Below, one piece after another: positions 23,514-34,394 of a stretch of 64,000 nt of DNA. Within the stretch, counting starts at the first letter, position 1. Each line of letters starts with the position of its first letter. This DNA comes from Trichosphaerium sp. ATCC 40318. Lineage: Eukaryota > Discosea > Flabellinia > Trichosidae. The notes under the pieces were generated by a model. The model saw only the letters and a program-made list of their open reading frames with translations. It did not search any database and was not told the DNA's origin. Both the position numbers and the translations under genes were made by a program. The stretch lies in assembly GCA_038496445.1 (NCBI GenBank), contig JALMLS010000436.1, positions 1-64,000 on the forward strand, written 5' to 3'.

Positions 23514-23966
23514 ATCGATAATATCAAGCTGAAGCTCAACTGGAAGGTGTAATAGGCGGCAACCACGTGATTGTACAGTAAATCCCTGTTTGTGTGTTGT
23601 TAGATACTACGTTTACGATTAAAAGGATTCTAGTACGTTGGATGGGATAATTTCGGGAGATTTGAGCATTCTACTGATAAATTAACACAAAGGTGTGCGT
23701 AGGTTGCTTTTTTTGCGTTATTCTTAAGTTTACGGAATAGCACTTTTTTAATTTATTTTTCGCCTGGATGGTCACGTTTTTTACACAGTTTTTTGCAATT
23801 GTTAGTATTGTAAGACGTTACCTTATATTTTCTCTACAAAGTCTGCTGTGCGTAGCACGTGAGTTTTTTAGCAACTTTGGAAGTAATTCGAGTCAAAGTT
23901 AGTCTTTGAAACTATTTTTAAATTTCAGTGACACAATTACAGAAAAATTGACTAGGGAAGACAACA

Positions 23967-24637
23967 ATGGAAGCTAAAGTTGTTGTAGTGGGCCAAATAG
24001 GAGTTGGAAAGAGCGCTCTAACGCTTAGTTTCATTACGGGAACGTTTCATGGTGATTACGACCCTACAATCGCTGATACATACCGCAAACAAGTGGATAT
24101 TGATGGCCAGCGCATATTAGCCGATATTTGGGATGTATCGTATGATGACGGTCAACCCGGAATGACTGCAGGTAGAGAGCATAGAGCAGCTACATCAGTA
24201 ATTTTGGCGTATTCTATAACAGACAAGGCAAGTTTTGAAGCTCTTGCAGGTACAGTGGATGTTATTCGAAGGTACGTTTTTTGGACGCAAAAAGTAAAAA
24301 AAACTGAGAAATCAAAAATGAGTTTTTTGATAAAACTTCACAATGTTCTTCTTGTTTTAATGTGCTTTGCAGAATAAAGGATGTGGACGAAAAAGAAAAG
24401 TTCCCTATGGTATTGGTAGGCTGTAAATCGGACCTCAGTGAAAGACAGGTTCCCGAAAGTGAAGGTAAAGAACTAGCTGACTATTTTGGTTGTGGGTTTT
24501 ATGAAACATCGGCTAAGGAAAACACAAATATAAGTGAAGCATTCGAATATATTTTAAGAGAAACAAAGAACTTTTTAAACGAACCAAAGGAGAAGAAGAG
24601 TCGTCGCCGTAAACCTAAACGTTGTACAATAATGTAA
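23967..24637 (+). CDS. Ras-family small GTPase with CAAX end and altered switch II
   Basis: Two exons, 23967-24271 and 24373-24637, joined through a GTACGT intron to give 189 residues. G1 is VGQIGVGKSAL. Switch I has YDPTIADTYRK with the conserved Thr. G5 is FYETSAKEN. The C-terminus is a Lys/Arg tract ending CTIM, a CAAX farnesylation site for membrane anchoring. Two positions are unusual. The Ras DTAGQE motif is replaced by WDVSYDDGQPGM, which removes the usual Gly-Gln. G4 reads VGCKSDL, with Cys in place of the Asn of NKxD. GTP hydrolysis and nucleotide affinity may therefore differ from Ras. The last 90 bases of the gene are tandemly duplicated just downstream. Confidence 0.9.
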
Positions 24638-24741
24638 ATTTGTATATATTTTAAGAGAAACAAAGAACTTTTTAAACGAACCAAAGGAGAAGAAGAGTCG
24701 TCGCCGTAAACCTAAACGTTGTACAATAATGTAAATTTGTA
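24548..24741 (+). repeat. 97-bp tandem duplication of the Ras gene 3' end
   Basis: Bases 24548-24644 are repeated at 24645-24741 with no difference that I can see. The unit covers the last ~30 codons of the Ras gene, its stop codon and a few 3' bases. The second copy lies after the stop and is not translated with the gene. The near-identity implies a recent event. Confidence 0.93.
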
Positions 24742-25122
24742 AAGAAAAAAAAAGTTCTGTTTCCTTATCAACTTTATTTTACTTCTCAAACACGTGATAA
24801 CACATAACATGACTTGTATACTCTCACATGAAACTCGGCACTAAACCTTTAGTAATGACGACTACACAATGCAAATAACGATCAGCAAGAGAATGTATCA
24901 GAACAGCACTTTACGGTGGCCGTATAACCTAAGAATGACATCAAATTGTGCGTCACATCAAGTCATTTCAACTGGTGGGTTGCTATCTAACAAATACGCT
25001 ATGAAGTACTTCTTGCTCAAGTTGGCTTTTAGTTCTGATGAGTATTACTTCGTCTCAAGGATTGGATTTTGATGAGCAAAGTCTGCGCTTTGTTTTAGTA
25101 AACGTAAATTTTTGTTGTGACA
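24742..25122. other. Intergenic region between Ras and F-box-GTPase genes
   Basis: It contains an A-run, a CACGTG palindrome near 24791, and a 67-codon frame (24869-25072) with no recognisable content. It should hold the Ras 3' UTR and the promoter of the F-box-GTPase gene. I see nothing else. Confidence 0.45.
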
Positions 25123-26686
25123 ATGGAATCTAAAAGAGAGCTATTAGGCCTTCCTCTGGAAGTATTACTCACAGTATTACGCCACGTGCCCGCGTTTTCG
25201 TTGATACGCTCGTTACCTGTATCTAGAGCGTGGACGATAATCATAATGTCCTCACCAGAACTAAAAGTGCGTAATACCTCTGATTAGTGTTAAACTCGTC
25301 AAACATCCTCAAAGAGGCATTACCTAACTATTGGCATTTAGAGCGTTCAATTTTATACAAAACCTCTCTGCTCTGGCTTTTTTATTCTCCGAGAAAGTCG
25401 TCACCACATTCGAGTCGGTGAGTGTTCAACACAAGAATAACACGTGATTAATCACTGACCTATTTGACATTTCATGTTGGCAATGAAAAAAACTTCCGTG
25501 TTCACGTGACAGTGAATACAATATTCATGGCTTTTTGACATAACTGTAGGTACATTCAGCCTACTATTTGGAAGGCGCTACTTTGTGTGTTTGACAAGAT
25601 CACAACTACTTGTTTACGAAACAGAAAAAAAGGTATGGAGAAACAATGTTTCAACAGATCTAAACTAATTTGTTATCGAAATATAGACTACGTTATTTGT
25701 TGCAATCCCATTTGAAAGAGCACATGTCTATGTTCGAACAGCTCAACTACAATGTGATACAGTTAAAAATGGTCATTACTGTTCTCTAAGGTTTTATGTA
25801 CCAAAGCTGGGAAGGGGTTATATTCCTGACATGAAAACCTGGTCTGATTATGTACTAAAGCTGTATGCTACTTTTAACCATATAAATCTCTTGTTTCGGC
25901 TTTGTAGACGAGCGAGTGCTCTATTGACAACACTTGAGGTCCTAAATTTGTTTCTTTTAGCTAATAGGTTTCTTAGCAAACATCGTACTCCTGAGAGGAA
26001 AATTCTTGTTCTAGGGAGTGAAGGAGTTGGCAAAACTAAATTTATCGAGAGATATGTCAAAGGTAGTCTATCAAATGAACATTATAAACCGACTATTGCT
26101 GTTGCAAAGGTACTCGCTCAAAAGATTTTTATGTAAATCACGTGCTTGAACATGTTATAACCTTCTTCTATTAGAGTGTTAAACATTCTGAATACACATA
26201 CAAAGAACTAGCATATAGAGCGAAATTAAACATATGGGATCTGAGCGGAGACTTAGCATACAATGTAAGGCCACATAGGTTCTTTGAAGCACACATTTCA
26301 CTTCTACTAACATGGCTTCAGAAAAGATCTATTAGATGGAGCTATCTTAGAGACTCTTCAGGTTTGATTCACGTGTTTGATATTACAGATGTGAGTTCGT
26401 TCGAAACAACACAAGCGCTGCTGGAATACTTTCATAAATCTACAATAGCTGTATTGATTGTAGGTAACAAAGTGGACCTAGAAAAAAATAGGAAAGTTTC
26501 TAGATATCAAGGGCAAGATCTTGCGCTAAAGTTTAATGCAGTCTATATTGAAACATCTGCAACAAAGGATATTAATGGTACAATAGCTAGTTTTACTTGT
26601 ACTGATTTTTTTCAACAGTCACACCATGTTTTGATATTGTAGAACGCCTTGCTGTAAAGAAAGAAAAATGGAGACTACCTTTTTGA
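25123..26686 (+). CDS. F-box protein fused to a Rab-like small GTPase
   Basis: About eight exons. The first encodes an F-box (GLPLEVLLTVLRHVPAFSLI, then PVSRAW). Middle exons give propeller-like strands (RYFVCLTRSQLLVYETEKK, then TTLFVAIPFERAHVYVRTAQ). A large exon enters a GTPase domain at KILVLGSEGVGKTKFIERYV (P-loop), with YKPTIAV as switch I. After introns come LNIWDLSGDLAYN, LIHVFDITDVSSFE, IVGNKVDL (G4) and YIETSATKDIN (G5). The final exon ends ERLAVKKEKWRLPF before TGA. Every join restores the Rab order, so the fusion is well supported. The catalytic Gln of DTAGQE is missing (DLSGD), and no prenylation cysteine remains. It may act as a nucleotide-sensing SCF adaptor; that is inference. 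Confidence 0.8.
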
Positions 26687-26689
26687 GTG

Positions 26690-26810
26690 GGATGTGGTGT
26701 TGCTGCTCCATGATGTTATAAGGTTTGTAGGTTGTTGTTGTTGTTGATTTATGTGAAGTCAACTGAAGTTTACCCAAACGTCTGTGACGGAGTAAAACAC
26801 GTGACAGCCA
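26690..26810. repeat. Inverted copy of the segment at 43985-44125
   Basis: The stretch running from GGGATGTGGTGTTGCTGCTC to the sequence near GGAGTAAAACACGTG matches, in reverse complement, the region between the GTPase fragment and the LIM gene at 44 kb. Divergence is visible, with single-base changes and small indels. It marks one arm of an inverted segmental duplication. Confidence 0.75.
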
Positions 26811-27000
26811 GTAAATTAACAATTAAATCACAAAGTATCTTTCTTGTGTGCCAAACATCGACTGGTCTGCCGTATCCAGTCTTTCCTGTGCTTGTCTCAT
26901 ACAAGAACGCTAACTCTGGAGCAATGTACAAGACACTATAGACGTTACGCTCCGTTCAATATTGTACCTTTCCATAACTCCTTTAACACGCTATCATCCT

Positions 27001-27186
27001 CTACTTGCTAAAAAACAAAAGTGAACAAATGCAGGAATCAATTCGTGATAAACATGCTTGGCAGGTAATTAACCATTTTAAGACCAAATGTTGTGTGTTA
27101 TCCTTTACCATAATACCCTCTTCTTTCAACACGCCCTTTTCAAAGTATTCCTTGAACTCTCCTTCTCTTCTGTAACATAGTAACAA
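27001..27186 (-). pseudogene. Relic of a MORN-type repeat gene
   Basis: The minus-strand frame contains REGEFKEYFEKGVLKEEG, one and a half repeats of the EYKEWYENGQL type. Upstream and downstream sequence has no further repeats. It lies between pieces of duplicated LIM-gene sequence. It is probably a decayed copy of a gene like those at 22.3 and 56.8 kb. Confidence 0.55.
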
Positions 27187-27209
27187 TTTATCCTAAATTG
27201 ACAAACAGG

Positions 27210-27340
27210 TACCACTACAAGGATTGTTTTAGAATGGGAAGACAAACTACTTGATAAGAGGTACATACAACACAGGTGGTTGCAGTGTTTCAGAGTTCTA
27301 AGCTTGTTTACTTTATGAAAGTACCTTCACGTGTTTGGAG
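27210..27340 (+). pseudogene. Relic of the last LIM exon and its intron
   Basis: The sequence reading GAATGGGAAGACAAACTACT and the following GATAAGAGGTACATACAACA matches, in reverse complement, 42170-42300, the last intron and flanking exons of the LIM gene. It shares the GTACAT donor and the CATCACGTGTT-type end, with scattered substitutions. No other LIM exon survives here, so it cannot be functional. Confidence 0.75.
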
Positions 27341-27470
27341 AAGTGAATGAATAAAAAATCATGGTTGGAGACTACCGTTTTTGCTTTTCACCTGATAAAT
27401 TTTCACATTCAACTCGCACATTAAGAACAACAAGCTTGAGGTTTATGTCTTTATTGGAAATCTATTACAA

Positions 27471-28722
27471 TTACAAGTATTGAAGGTTACAAAATGCGAC
27501 AATACATAAAAAGTAAACCAAACAAACAGAGGAAGCCAATTTTACAGAGCTTGACGCTACATTGGTTGGTGCTGTTGTAGGAGTCGAAGAAGCTGTTAGT
27601 GTTGTTGTTGATTGAGTTGGAGCTAGCGTAGAAGGTTGTTGTGTGGTCAAAGTTATTGGAACAATAGGAGCTGAAGTACTTGGAGAAAGGGTTGATGGAG
27701 ATAAAGTAGTTGGAAACTTGGTCACAGGAGACAGCGTTGTAGGAGGTAGCGTAGTAGGAGGAAGTGTTGTAGGAGCTACTGTAGTTGGAAAAGCAGTAGT
27801 AGGAGTCAAGGTAGTAGGAGGTAGCGTTGTAGGAGGTAGCGTGGTAGGAGGTAGTGTAGTAGGAGGTAGTGTGGTAGGAGGCAGCGTGGTAGGAGGTAGC
27901 GTTGTAGGAGGTAGTGTGGTAGGAGGTAGTGTTGTAGGAGGTAGCGTTGTAGGAGGTAGCGTTGTGGGTGGTAGTGTGGTAGGTGGAAGTGTTGTAGGAG
28001 CTAGCGTTGTAGGAGGTAGTGTGGTAGGAGGAAGTGTTGTAGGTGCTATCGTGGTAGGAGGTATAGGCACGTACAGAAATTCAGAACTGAAGCTACCCTG
28101 TGGGATGAATTGAGGTTTAAGTGTAAAACTAAGAATATCAGAATTAAAGAAGAAAGCACTAAACATACGAGAATGTGGTGCGACAGCTAAGTTAGACGAC
28201 TTTAGATATAACCCTAACAAATCAAATTAAAGAGGAGGCGATAAACTAACTTAGATGCACGAAAACGTACCTGTAACAATAGCATTATTCATCACACAAG
28301 TAAATATTAAGTCAAAGTCGTTATTCCTAGGTTGATTTTCATTCATCGTGAGGGTTGTTGATGTTGAATCTATGTTTAGTTCAATTGCATAATTACTAAT
28401 CGGGGCAAAATACTCCGTTGCACTATCAGATACTATGAAGTTTGGGTTGTTTGGTTCAGATGAGTTATCAAGTAAATCAAAAAAAGCACCAGCTTGTACT
28501 ATTGCAGTGCATCTACCACCTTCACCAACATCTAAAAAGAATTAGTTTTATTTATTGCACTAGTCTTCTGTGTGTCATGGTAACAGCAACTATATTGAAC
28601 CCACACCATAACTGTGGTGTTCAAAAAGCTGACGTGACCCACACTTTAGTTGTCGTACTTAGTGATAGCGTTAGAGCACATAGCGTTGATAGTATTAGAC
28701 AATATAGACTTGCTTTAATCAT
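27471..28722 (-). CDS. Pro-Thr mucin-like surface protein, copy A
   Basis: The start at 28722 gives a signal peptide (SLYCLILSTLCALTLSL) joined through a GTACGA intron to a Cys-containing N-terminal domain (GEGGRCTAIV-like start). Further exons include LYLKSSNLAVAPHS and TLKPQFIPQGSF. The last exon carries about twenty tandem PTTLPP units, then a Ser/Thr-rich stretch and a hydrophobic end (SVCLVYFLCIVAFCNL) typical of a GPI signal. The PTTLPP array is expected to be heavily O-glycosylated and extended. Copies B and C have shorter arrays. Copy A appears to lack the internal segment reading ADITFNTTTF that copy C has, so one exon may be shortened. It is probably a cell-coat component. Confidence 0.78.
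27737..28060 (-). repeat. 18-bp tandem array encoding PTTLPP
   Basis: Roughly 18 copies of an 18-base unit, GTAGGAGGTAGTGTNGTA-like on the plus strand, with synonymous variants. The array length differs among the three gene copies, which shows it expands and contracts. Confidence 0.9.
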
Positions 28723-28739
28723 TGTGAAATAGTTAATTT

Positions 28740-30165
28740 TATGCCAATAATAGAATTTAACAACTTTACAAAAATAACTTTAAAATTATTTTACGGGCAG
28801 TATACTAATCGCATATTTCACGGGGCAGCAGTGTTTATACTAATCGCATATTTCACGGGGCAGCAGTGTTTATACTAATCGCACATTATCAGCCATTGGT
28901 GGGTATAGTGTGCCAAAACATTTGAAATTTCGGTAGATTTTGCACCCGATTATCCAATTCTCAAAAAATTAAGAGGTGGGTATAGCTCATGAACGGTTCC
29001 AGCATAAAAAAAAAAAAATCTTATTTTCCGATAACCGCTAAAAACAGATACCCATAATCAAATCAAGACCGTTTCCACTCAATACAAGTTTTTCGGTATT
29101 GTTGCCGAAATTAGATTTGCACTAACCGCCATTGAGGAGTAAGTTAAACGGGGTAGGCAGAGCAACAATACCAAAATGGTATGCCGATAAGCTAAAAATA
29201 AGTATTTTCTGACTGTGGTTAGTTTGTGTGATAACCAAATTGGTGTGAAACTCACCAAAGGTACCAAGCTAAATAAAAAAAAGCAAACTATTACTGGGCA
29301 CCAATGTGCTAAAAAAACTCGAGAGTGGTTTTTTGTTTTCTTCCAAAATTCCTGATAAAAGCTCACACTACCAGTAGATATAGTGCGGTAAAGTCTTGGT
29401 GAAAGGGCTATATATGGCGTTTAACAGCTAATTTCAATAGCTCATTAATTGCAAGAAGAAGCTCAAAACGTAATGAATTCAAGTAAAAAGCCCTTTGAGC
29501 GTGTTGAGTTGCCAAAACGCAGTTTTTTCGTGATGTGGTTTCAACAGTGAGCAACGATCTACTTGCGCTTGAAACGCAATAAACAAGCCTCATTACAAAA
29601 TTCAAGTGCCAATAATAACCCGTGAGTTATGGAAGCGCGTCCAAAGCCCTGAAACAAATTGCATTCAAACCGAAAAGCGTTGAGGGTTTTTGTTTTGAGT
29701 TTCCCAAACAGTTTACTGAACGTGAAAGTGACCAAATGATACAATTACGCATAGAAATCACGCTATCTAGATAGCGTGATTTTGGGTTATCATTGTTAGT
29801 TTAGCTTGTTTGAAAAAGCACGCTAAAAAAGGAAATACTGCGCAAAATCCATGGTTTTTTGCTACATTTTTACACCCACTTTAGGTATGAGTTATGCTAG
29901 CTTGTAATCCATCTAACAACAACGCCGTAATCATTCTACTCAGCACTTCGGTTGCCTCATCTATTAGCACCTGCAATTGAGAAAAGTACATCTGAATCAG
30001 ACAACTGCACGTTCCAGTTGAGATTCATATCGATATTATCGATTTAGACTCATTACATTTGCCGCTTCTTTCGAAACACAGCAGACCACAAGATTTAATG
30101 ATGAAATGGAGGTATACTGGCCGACTGTCAGCAAGGTCTACATATAGCAAAATTACTGTTATTAT
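28740..30165. other. Noncoding part of repeat unit A and flank
   Basis: It includes short tandem repeats of TTTCACGGGGCAGCAGTG (28818-28880) and blocks conserved in copies B and C. No protein frame is supported. From ~29890 to 30060 the minus strand reads DNIDMNLNWNVQLSDSD, resembling the IIDLDWSVYLNW start of the 22.3 kb MORN gene, so this is a likely relic. Confidence 0.5.
29759..29778. repeat. Perfect 20-bp palindrome
   Basis: CACGCTATCTAGATAGCGTG reads the same on both strands. Copy C has the same element with one mismatch near 39296. It sits near the outer end of the repeat unit. It could be a protein-binding site or a duplication boundary mark. Confidence 0.9.
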
Positions 30166-31005
30166 CTAGCAAAGCGTGAAGGAATGTAGGACTAACTGTT
30201 TTTTATAGAAAGTTTGTAACATCCATACAATCACAAGAAGGTCCCAAAGTCCACAATACTCGCAAGGATTACCACTACCGGTAACAACATATTCAAACTC
30301 TTTGATTAGTTTCTTGTAATTCGTTTTCTTTGCATTTAAAATACAGTATGTCCAAGTACGTGCTGTTGATTTCGCTCGAAGAGCAAGAAGTTGATTTCGT
30401 AAGCTCCTGTTTTTTGTTTCTGGCTTCTGTGTTGTCGTTTCCAACCAGCCAGTATAAGATCTATCTATAGATAGTTGTACCTCAGGGATCGGTGATGTGT
30501 AGGTACGCCATGACATATACCAAGTTGAGCAAGTCGTCTGAAGGACGGTACTTGTGGATTGCATTTGGGTTGAAATTTTGCAGAAGTTTGAAATCAGCAA
30601 ACTTTAGCCCTCCTTCAATAGTCAACGGCGCACCAGTCTTTACAGATTATCCCAATCTATCAGGAGGGGCTCATTTGTATCACCATTAATCACAATATTA
30701 GATACTGAAATATCTCTAAGAAAATAGTAAGAATATTGAAGTTTCACGTGATAAAACACTTTTTAAGAAAAATAAGAGCGTACCAACTGAGGAACACCAT
30801 CTGCCTGCTAATTTCTTTAAGGACTTAATCTCACTATTTATGGCGTCTCTATGGTGATCAGCAGTTCGCCAGACCATCTCCATAATAACTTGATACAGGT
30901 TCCTCTGAAGTGCAAGGGCGTTCAACCTTTAAAGTATCAATATACGAATTGACAATTGGAGCCACTTCTGCTGGCAACTGTGGTGACGTTACTATCCATT
31001 TGAAA
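30166..31005 (-). pseudogene. C-terminal half of a FunK1-like protein kinase, internally deleted
   Basis: On the minus strand, 31005-30862 copies part of the gene at 36.7 kb (EVAPIVNSYIDTLKVERP). It then jumps to an alpha-C-like helix (NSEIKSLKKLAG). After introns come RDISVSNIVINGDTNEPLLI with DWDNL (catalytic loop and metal site), FNPNAIHKYRPSDDLLNLVY, and a C-lobe tail (SYTGWLETTTQKPETKN). This order matches fungal-type FunK1 kinases (DIS..NI, LIDWD, PSDDLxSL.YV). Frame breaks in the N-lobe and the abrupt junction with repeat unit B suggest a truncated gene. The C-lobe exons are still open across a 45-base intron, so expression of a fragment is possible. Confidence 0.6.
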
Positions 31006-33490
31006 TGTACAAATCCATATGTGGCAGTTTTAACAAGATGGTGCTAGCTTAATTGGCAGGTAAGATAACCACTGTCTCTTGTATTAAGACTATACTTAAC
31101 TCTCACTCTTATGTTGTAGCGAAACTTTTTACAAGTCATGTTGTTATACTTTACATCACGGTCTTTATCTTTTTATCGCACAGAAAGAACAACAAGCTTG
31201 AGTTTTTTTTGTCTTTATTGGAAATCTATTACAATTACAAGTATTGAAGGAGGTTACAAAATGCGACAATACATAAAAAGTAAACCAAACAAACAGAGGA
31301 AGCCAATTTTACAGAGCTTGATGCTTCATTGGTTGGTGCTGTTGTAGGAGTCGAAGAAGCTGTTAGTGTTGTTGTTGATTGAATTGGAGCTAGCGTAGAA
31401 GGTTGTGTGGTCAAAGTTATTGGAACAATAGGAGCTGAAGTACTTGGAGAAAGGGTTGATGGAGATAAAGTAGTTGGAGAGTTGGTCACAGGAAACAGCG
31501 TTGTAGGAGCTACTGTAGTTGGAAAAGCAGTAGTAGGAGTCAATGTAGTAGGATGTAGCGTTGTAGGAGGTAGCGTTGTAGGAGGTAGCGTTGTAGGCGG
31601 TAGCGTTGTAGGAGGAAGTGTTGTAGGAGGTAGTGTGGTAGGAGGAAGTGTAGTAGGCGGAAGTGTTGTAGGAGGAAGTGTTGTAGGTGCTGTCGTGGTA
31701 AGAGGTATAGGCACGTACAGAAATTCAGCACTGAAGTTACTCAGTGGGATGAATTGAGGTTTAAGTGTAAAACTAAGAATATCAGAATTAAAAAGAAGAA
31801 AGTGCTAAACATACGAGAATGTTGTAGTATTGAAGGTAATATCTGCCGGTGCGACAGGTAAATTAGACGACTTTAGATATAACCCTAACAAATCAAATTA
31901 AAGAGGAGGCGATAAACTAACTTAGATGCACAAAAACGTACCTGTAACAATAGCATTATTCATCACACAAGTAAATAGTATGTCGGTGTTTAGATTCCTA
32001 GATCGTGTTTGAAACAACGAGAAGGTTGTTGATGTTGAATCTATGTTTAGTTAATACACATATCTACCAACTGGGGCTATATACTCCGTTGCACTATCAG
32101 ATACTATGAAGTTTGGGTTGTTTGGTTCCAGAGAGGGGCTAAGCACATTTATAGTAGAACCATCTATTATTGCAGTGCATTTACCACCTTCGCCAACATC
32201 TAAAAAGAATTAGTTTTCTTTATTGCACTCCTTCTTTGTGTCAAGGTAACAGCACTATATCGAACCCACAGCAAAACTGCCGAGTGTTCAAAAAGCTGAC
32301 CTTACCCACACTTTAGTTGTCGTACTTAGTGATATCGTTAGAGCACATAGCGTTGATAGTATTAGACAATATAGAGTTGCTTTAATCATTGTGAAATAGT
32401 TAATTTTATGCCAATAATAGAATTTAACAACTTTACAAAAATAACTTTAAAATTATTTTACGGGCAGTGTTTATACTAATCGCATATTTCACGGGCAGCA
32501 GTGTTTATACTAAAATCGCACATTATCAGCCATTGGTGGGTATAGTGTGCCAAAACAATTGAAATTTTCGGTAGATTTATCCAATTCTCATAAAATTAGA
32601 GGTGGCTATAGCTCATGAACGGTTCCAGCTATCAAAAAAAAGTTGATTGTTGTTTTCGGATAACCGCTAAAAACAGATTACCCATATTCAATCAAGACCG
32701 TATTTCAGTGTGTTTCAGCCATGGTTTACCCAATAATAGTTTCAAAAATAGCTTTAATTATTGGATTTTGGTTTGAACTACATGCCAAAATGGTAAAAAT
32801 ATCCACTAAATTTGAAATGCAAGTTTTCAGTTTTATTTCGGTAAGCTTTCGGTATTGGTGCCTAAATTAGATTTGGTCATTTTTCTAACCGCCATTGTGT
32901 ATTTTTCATGCTACTACCAAATTGGTGGTGAAACTACTCACTGGCATTTTTTTTTCACGGAAAATTGGCCAAAACAACACCCTTTCTGATTAAAAGCTCC
33001 ATAAACCCACAGTAGCAGTACCTGTTGTAGATAGTAGTGCGCTAAAGTCTTGGTGAAAGGGTTATGGCTTTGAACAAGCTAATATGTCAAATAAACAAGA
33101 ATAACTCATTAATCGCACGAAAAAGGCTCAAAACGTAATGAATTCAAAGTAAAAAAACCCCTTTTGAGCGTTTTCAGCGTGTTGAGTTGCCTAACTGCGT
33201 TTTCTTGTGATGTGATTTTCAACAGTGAGCAAAACGACCTACTTACGCGTGAAACGATCTACTTACGCGTGAAACGCAATAAACAAGCCTCATATTTCAA
33301 AATTTAACTGTCCGAGTTTTCTTATTCATTGCTTCCAGCGAAAGTCGGGTTCTTGTCCCAAGCGTAGCAAATTTCCGACTGAACGCGAAAAAGTCATTTA
33401 CTCACTTGCGTCTCCTTCTAAAACAACACCTTTTTCGGTTGGTTTTCGGCATCATGTTGGTATTGTTTCGGTGTAAGCTTTCGGTAATTG
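31000..33490 (-). repeat. Repeat unit B
   Basis: A second copy of the mucin unit in the same orientation as A. Its left end continues through TAAGATAACCACTGTCTCTT to a point near TCCATTTGAAATGT at ~31000, which is also the end shared with copy C. Immediately left lies the kinase fragment. Small indels distinguish it from A and C. Confidence 0.75.
31235..32389 (-). CDS. Pro-Thr mucin-like surface protein, copy B
   Basis: Same exon plan as copy A: a signal peptide at 32389, a short Cys domain, then the last exon. The PTTLPP array is shorter, about nine units (31550-31690), followed by TTAFPTTVAPTTLFPVTN and a hydrophobic end (SVCLVYFLCIVAFCNL). In the second exon the plus-strand base order suggests an in-frame TAA where copies A and C have a Tyr-containing stretch (near 32053), so B may be damaged. 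The 3' exon is fully open. Confidence 0.62.
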
Positions 33491-33541
33491 TATAGGTAAC
33501 TTTGTGTAGTAGTATACTAGTAAACTATGTTTTATTGTTTA

Positions 33542-34314
33542 GATGACATTGCAAAGCACCACAATTTGAAGTGTCTTATCTATTATATACAAGCAGCTAT
33601 CACATGTCAAGCACAACAGACTTATCTCGTACATGCATACAGACACTATGCACACTATTTATTGACAATTACCGCAACTATTTCTTTAGATTATACGTAA
33701 CAGAATATGATCCTGCTATGCGTTCAAGCATCTTTTTTTTTTTGCTTTCGAAGTTATAATTGGTGTTTCTTCTTTGGATGGATGATTGTTTTTTGGTTTA
33801 GTATGAAGTTAGCACCGCCAAATGCAAGAGCAACTATATCAGTTAGATCCCTAGACAACACTGAGATTTGTTCTAGATCCATTGGCCAAGGAATTACTGT
33901 TGGATTTTTTGATGACAATGTGTTTTTTGCAGTGAGCCGAGTGATTTACCGTTACCATCTTGATATCTCTAGCGTAGATAATTGTATAATGGGACCGATA
34001 TTGACTCGTACAATTACACCTCCAATGAACTTACATGGACGTACGTGGTTGTCATATGGTGTACCAGGTTTTTTTTTTCAAAAATTTTAACTCTTTTCCC
34101 ATACATCATCACTCATATCTTATTTGCTTGTTCTAGTGGTAAACTGTGGGGGTACTTTATTGTACCTATCTTCAGCTGATGGTAACATGCGAACATCCTT
34201 ACACATTGCGAAGTTATCTACTCTCTTTTCGGATTGAAATAGATCTATCATTACTTCCACAGCTTGGAGATACAATCCGAAATCCTTATGGTTTAGCTTA
34301 CATAAACCACACTA
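33542..34314 (+). CDS. Hypothetical protein, possibly 5'-truncated
   Basis: Exon-like frames begin right after the end of repeat unit B: DIAKHHNLKCLIYYIQAAIT, then YVTEYDPAMRSS, then a long exon with LAPPNARATISVRSLDNTEI and GFFDDNVFFAVSRVIYRYHL, then CGGTLLYLSSADGNMRTSL. The spacing of aromatic and small residues resembles beta-propeller repeats. No start codon is evident because the left side is repeat-unit sequence. The end near 34314 assumes a 35-base intron at ~34220. I do not recognise a family. Confidence 0.35.
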
Positions 34315-34394
34315 AAATGAAACAACGTACTCTATAAGTTATTGAGGCGGAACCTCACACGATATTTATAATCTGTTGAACACGTGACAGAAAA

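Larger units (their letters stand above)
27440..29882 (-). repeat. Repeat unit A (mucin gene plus ~1.1 kb of 5' sequence)
   Basis: One of three dispersed copies (A, B at ~31000-33490, C at ~39205-41935, the last inverted). The unit spans the 3' UTR, the mucin gene and a long conserved noncoding block with GGGGCAGCAGTGTTTATACT motifs. It ends past a perfect 20-bp palindrome near TTTTTACACCCACT. I see no terminal inverted repeats, LTRs or transposase, so segmental duplication is more likely than transposition. Confidence 0.75.

Noticed and set aside
27725-28061. Regular repeats suggesting a CRISPR array
   Set aside because: The repeats are contiguous 18-bp codon units without spacers, inside a coding exon of a eukaryotic gene.
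27643-28113. Plus-strand frame repeating VVGGS beside mucin copy A
   Set aside because: It is the antisense shadow of the PTTLPP array. The real gene has a signal peptide, introns and a hydrophobic end on the other strand. The same applies to the shadows at 31407-31757 and 41180-41500.
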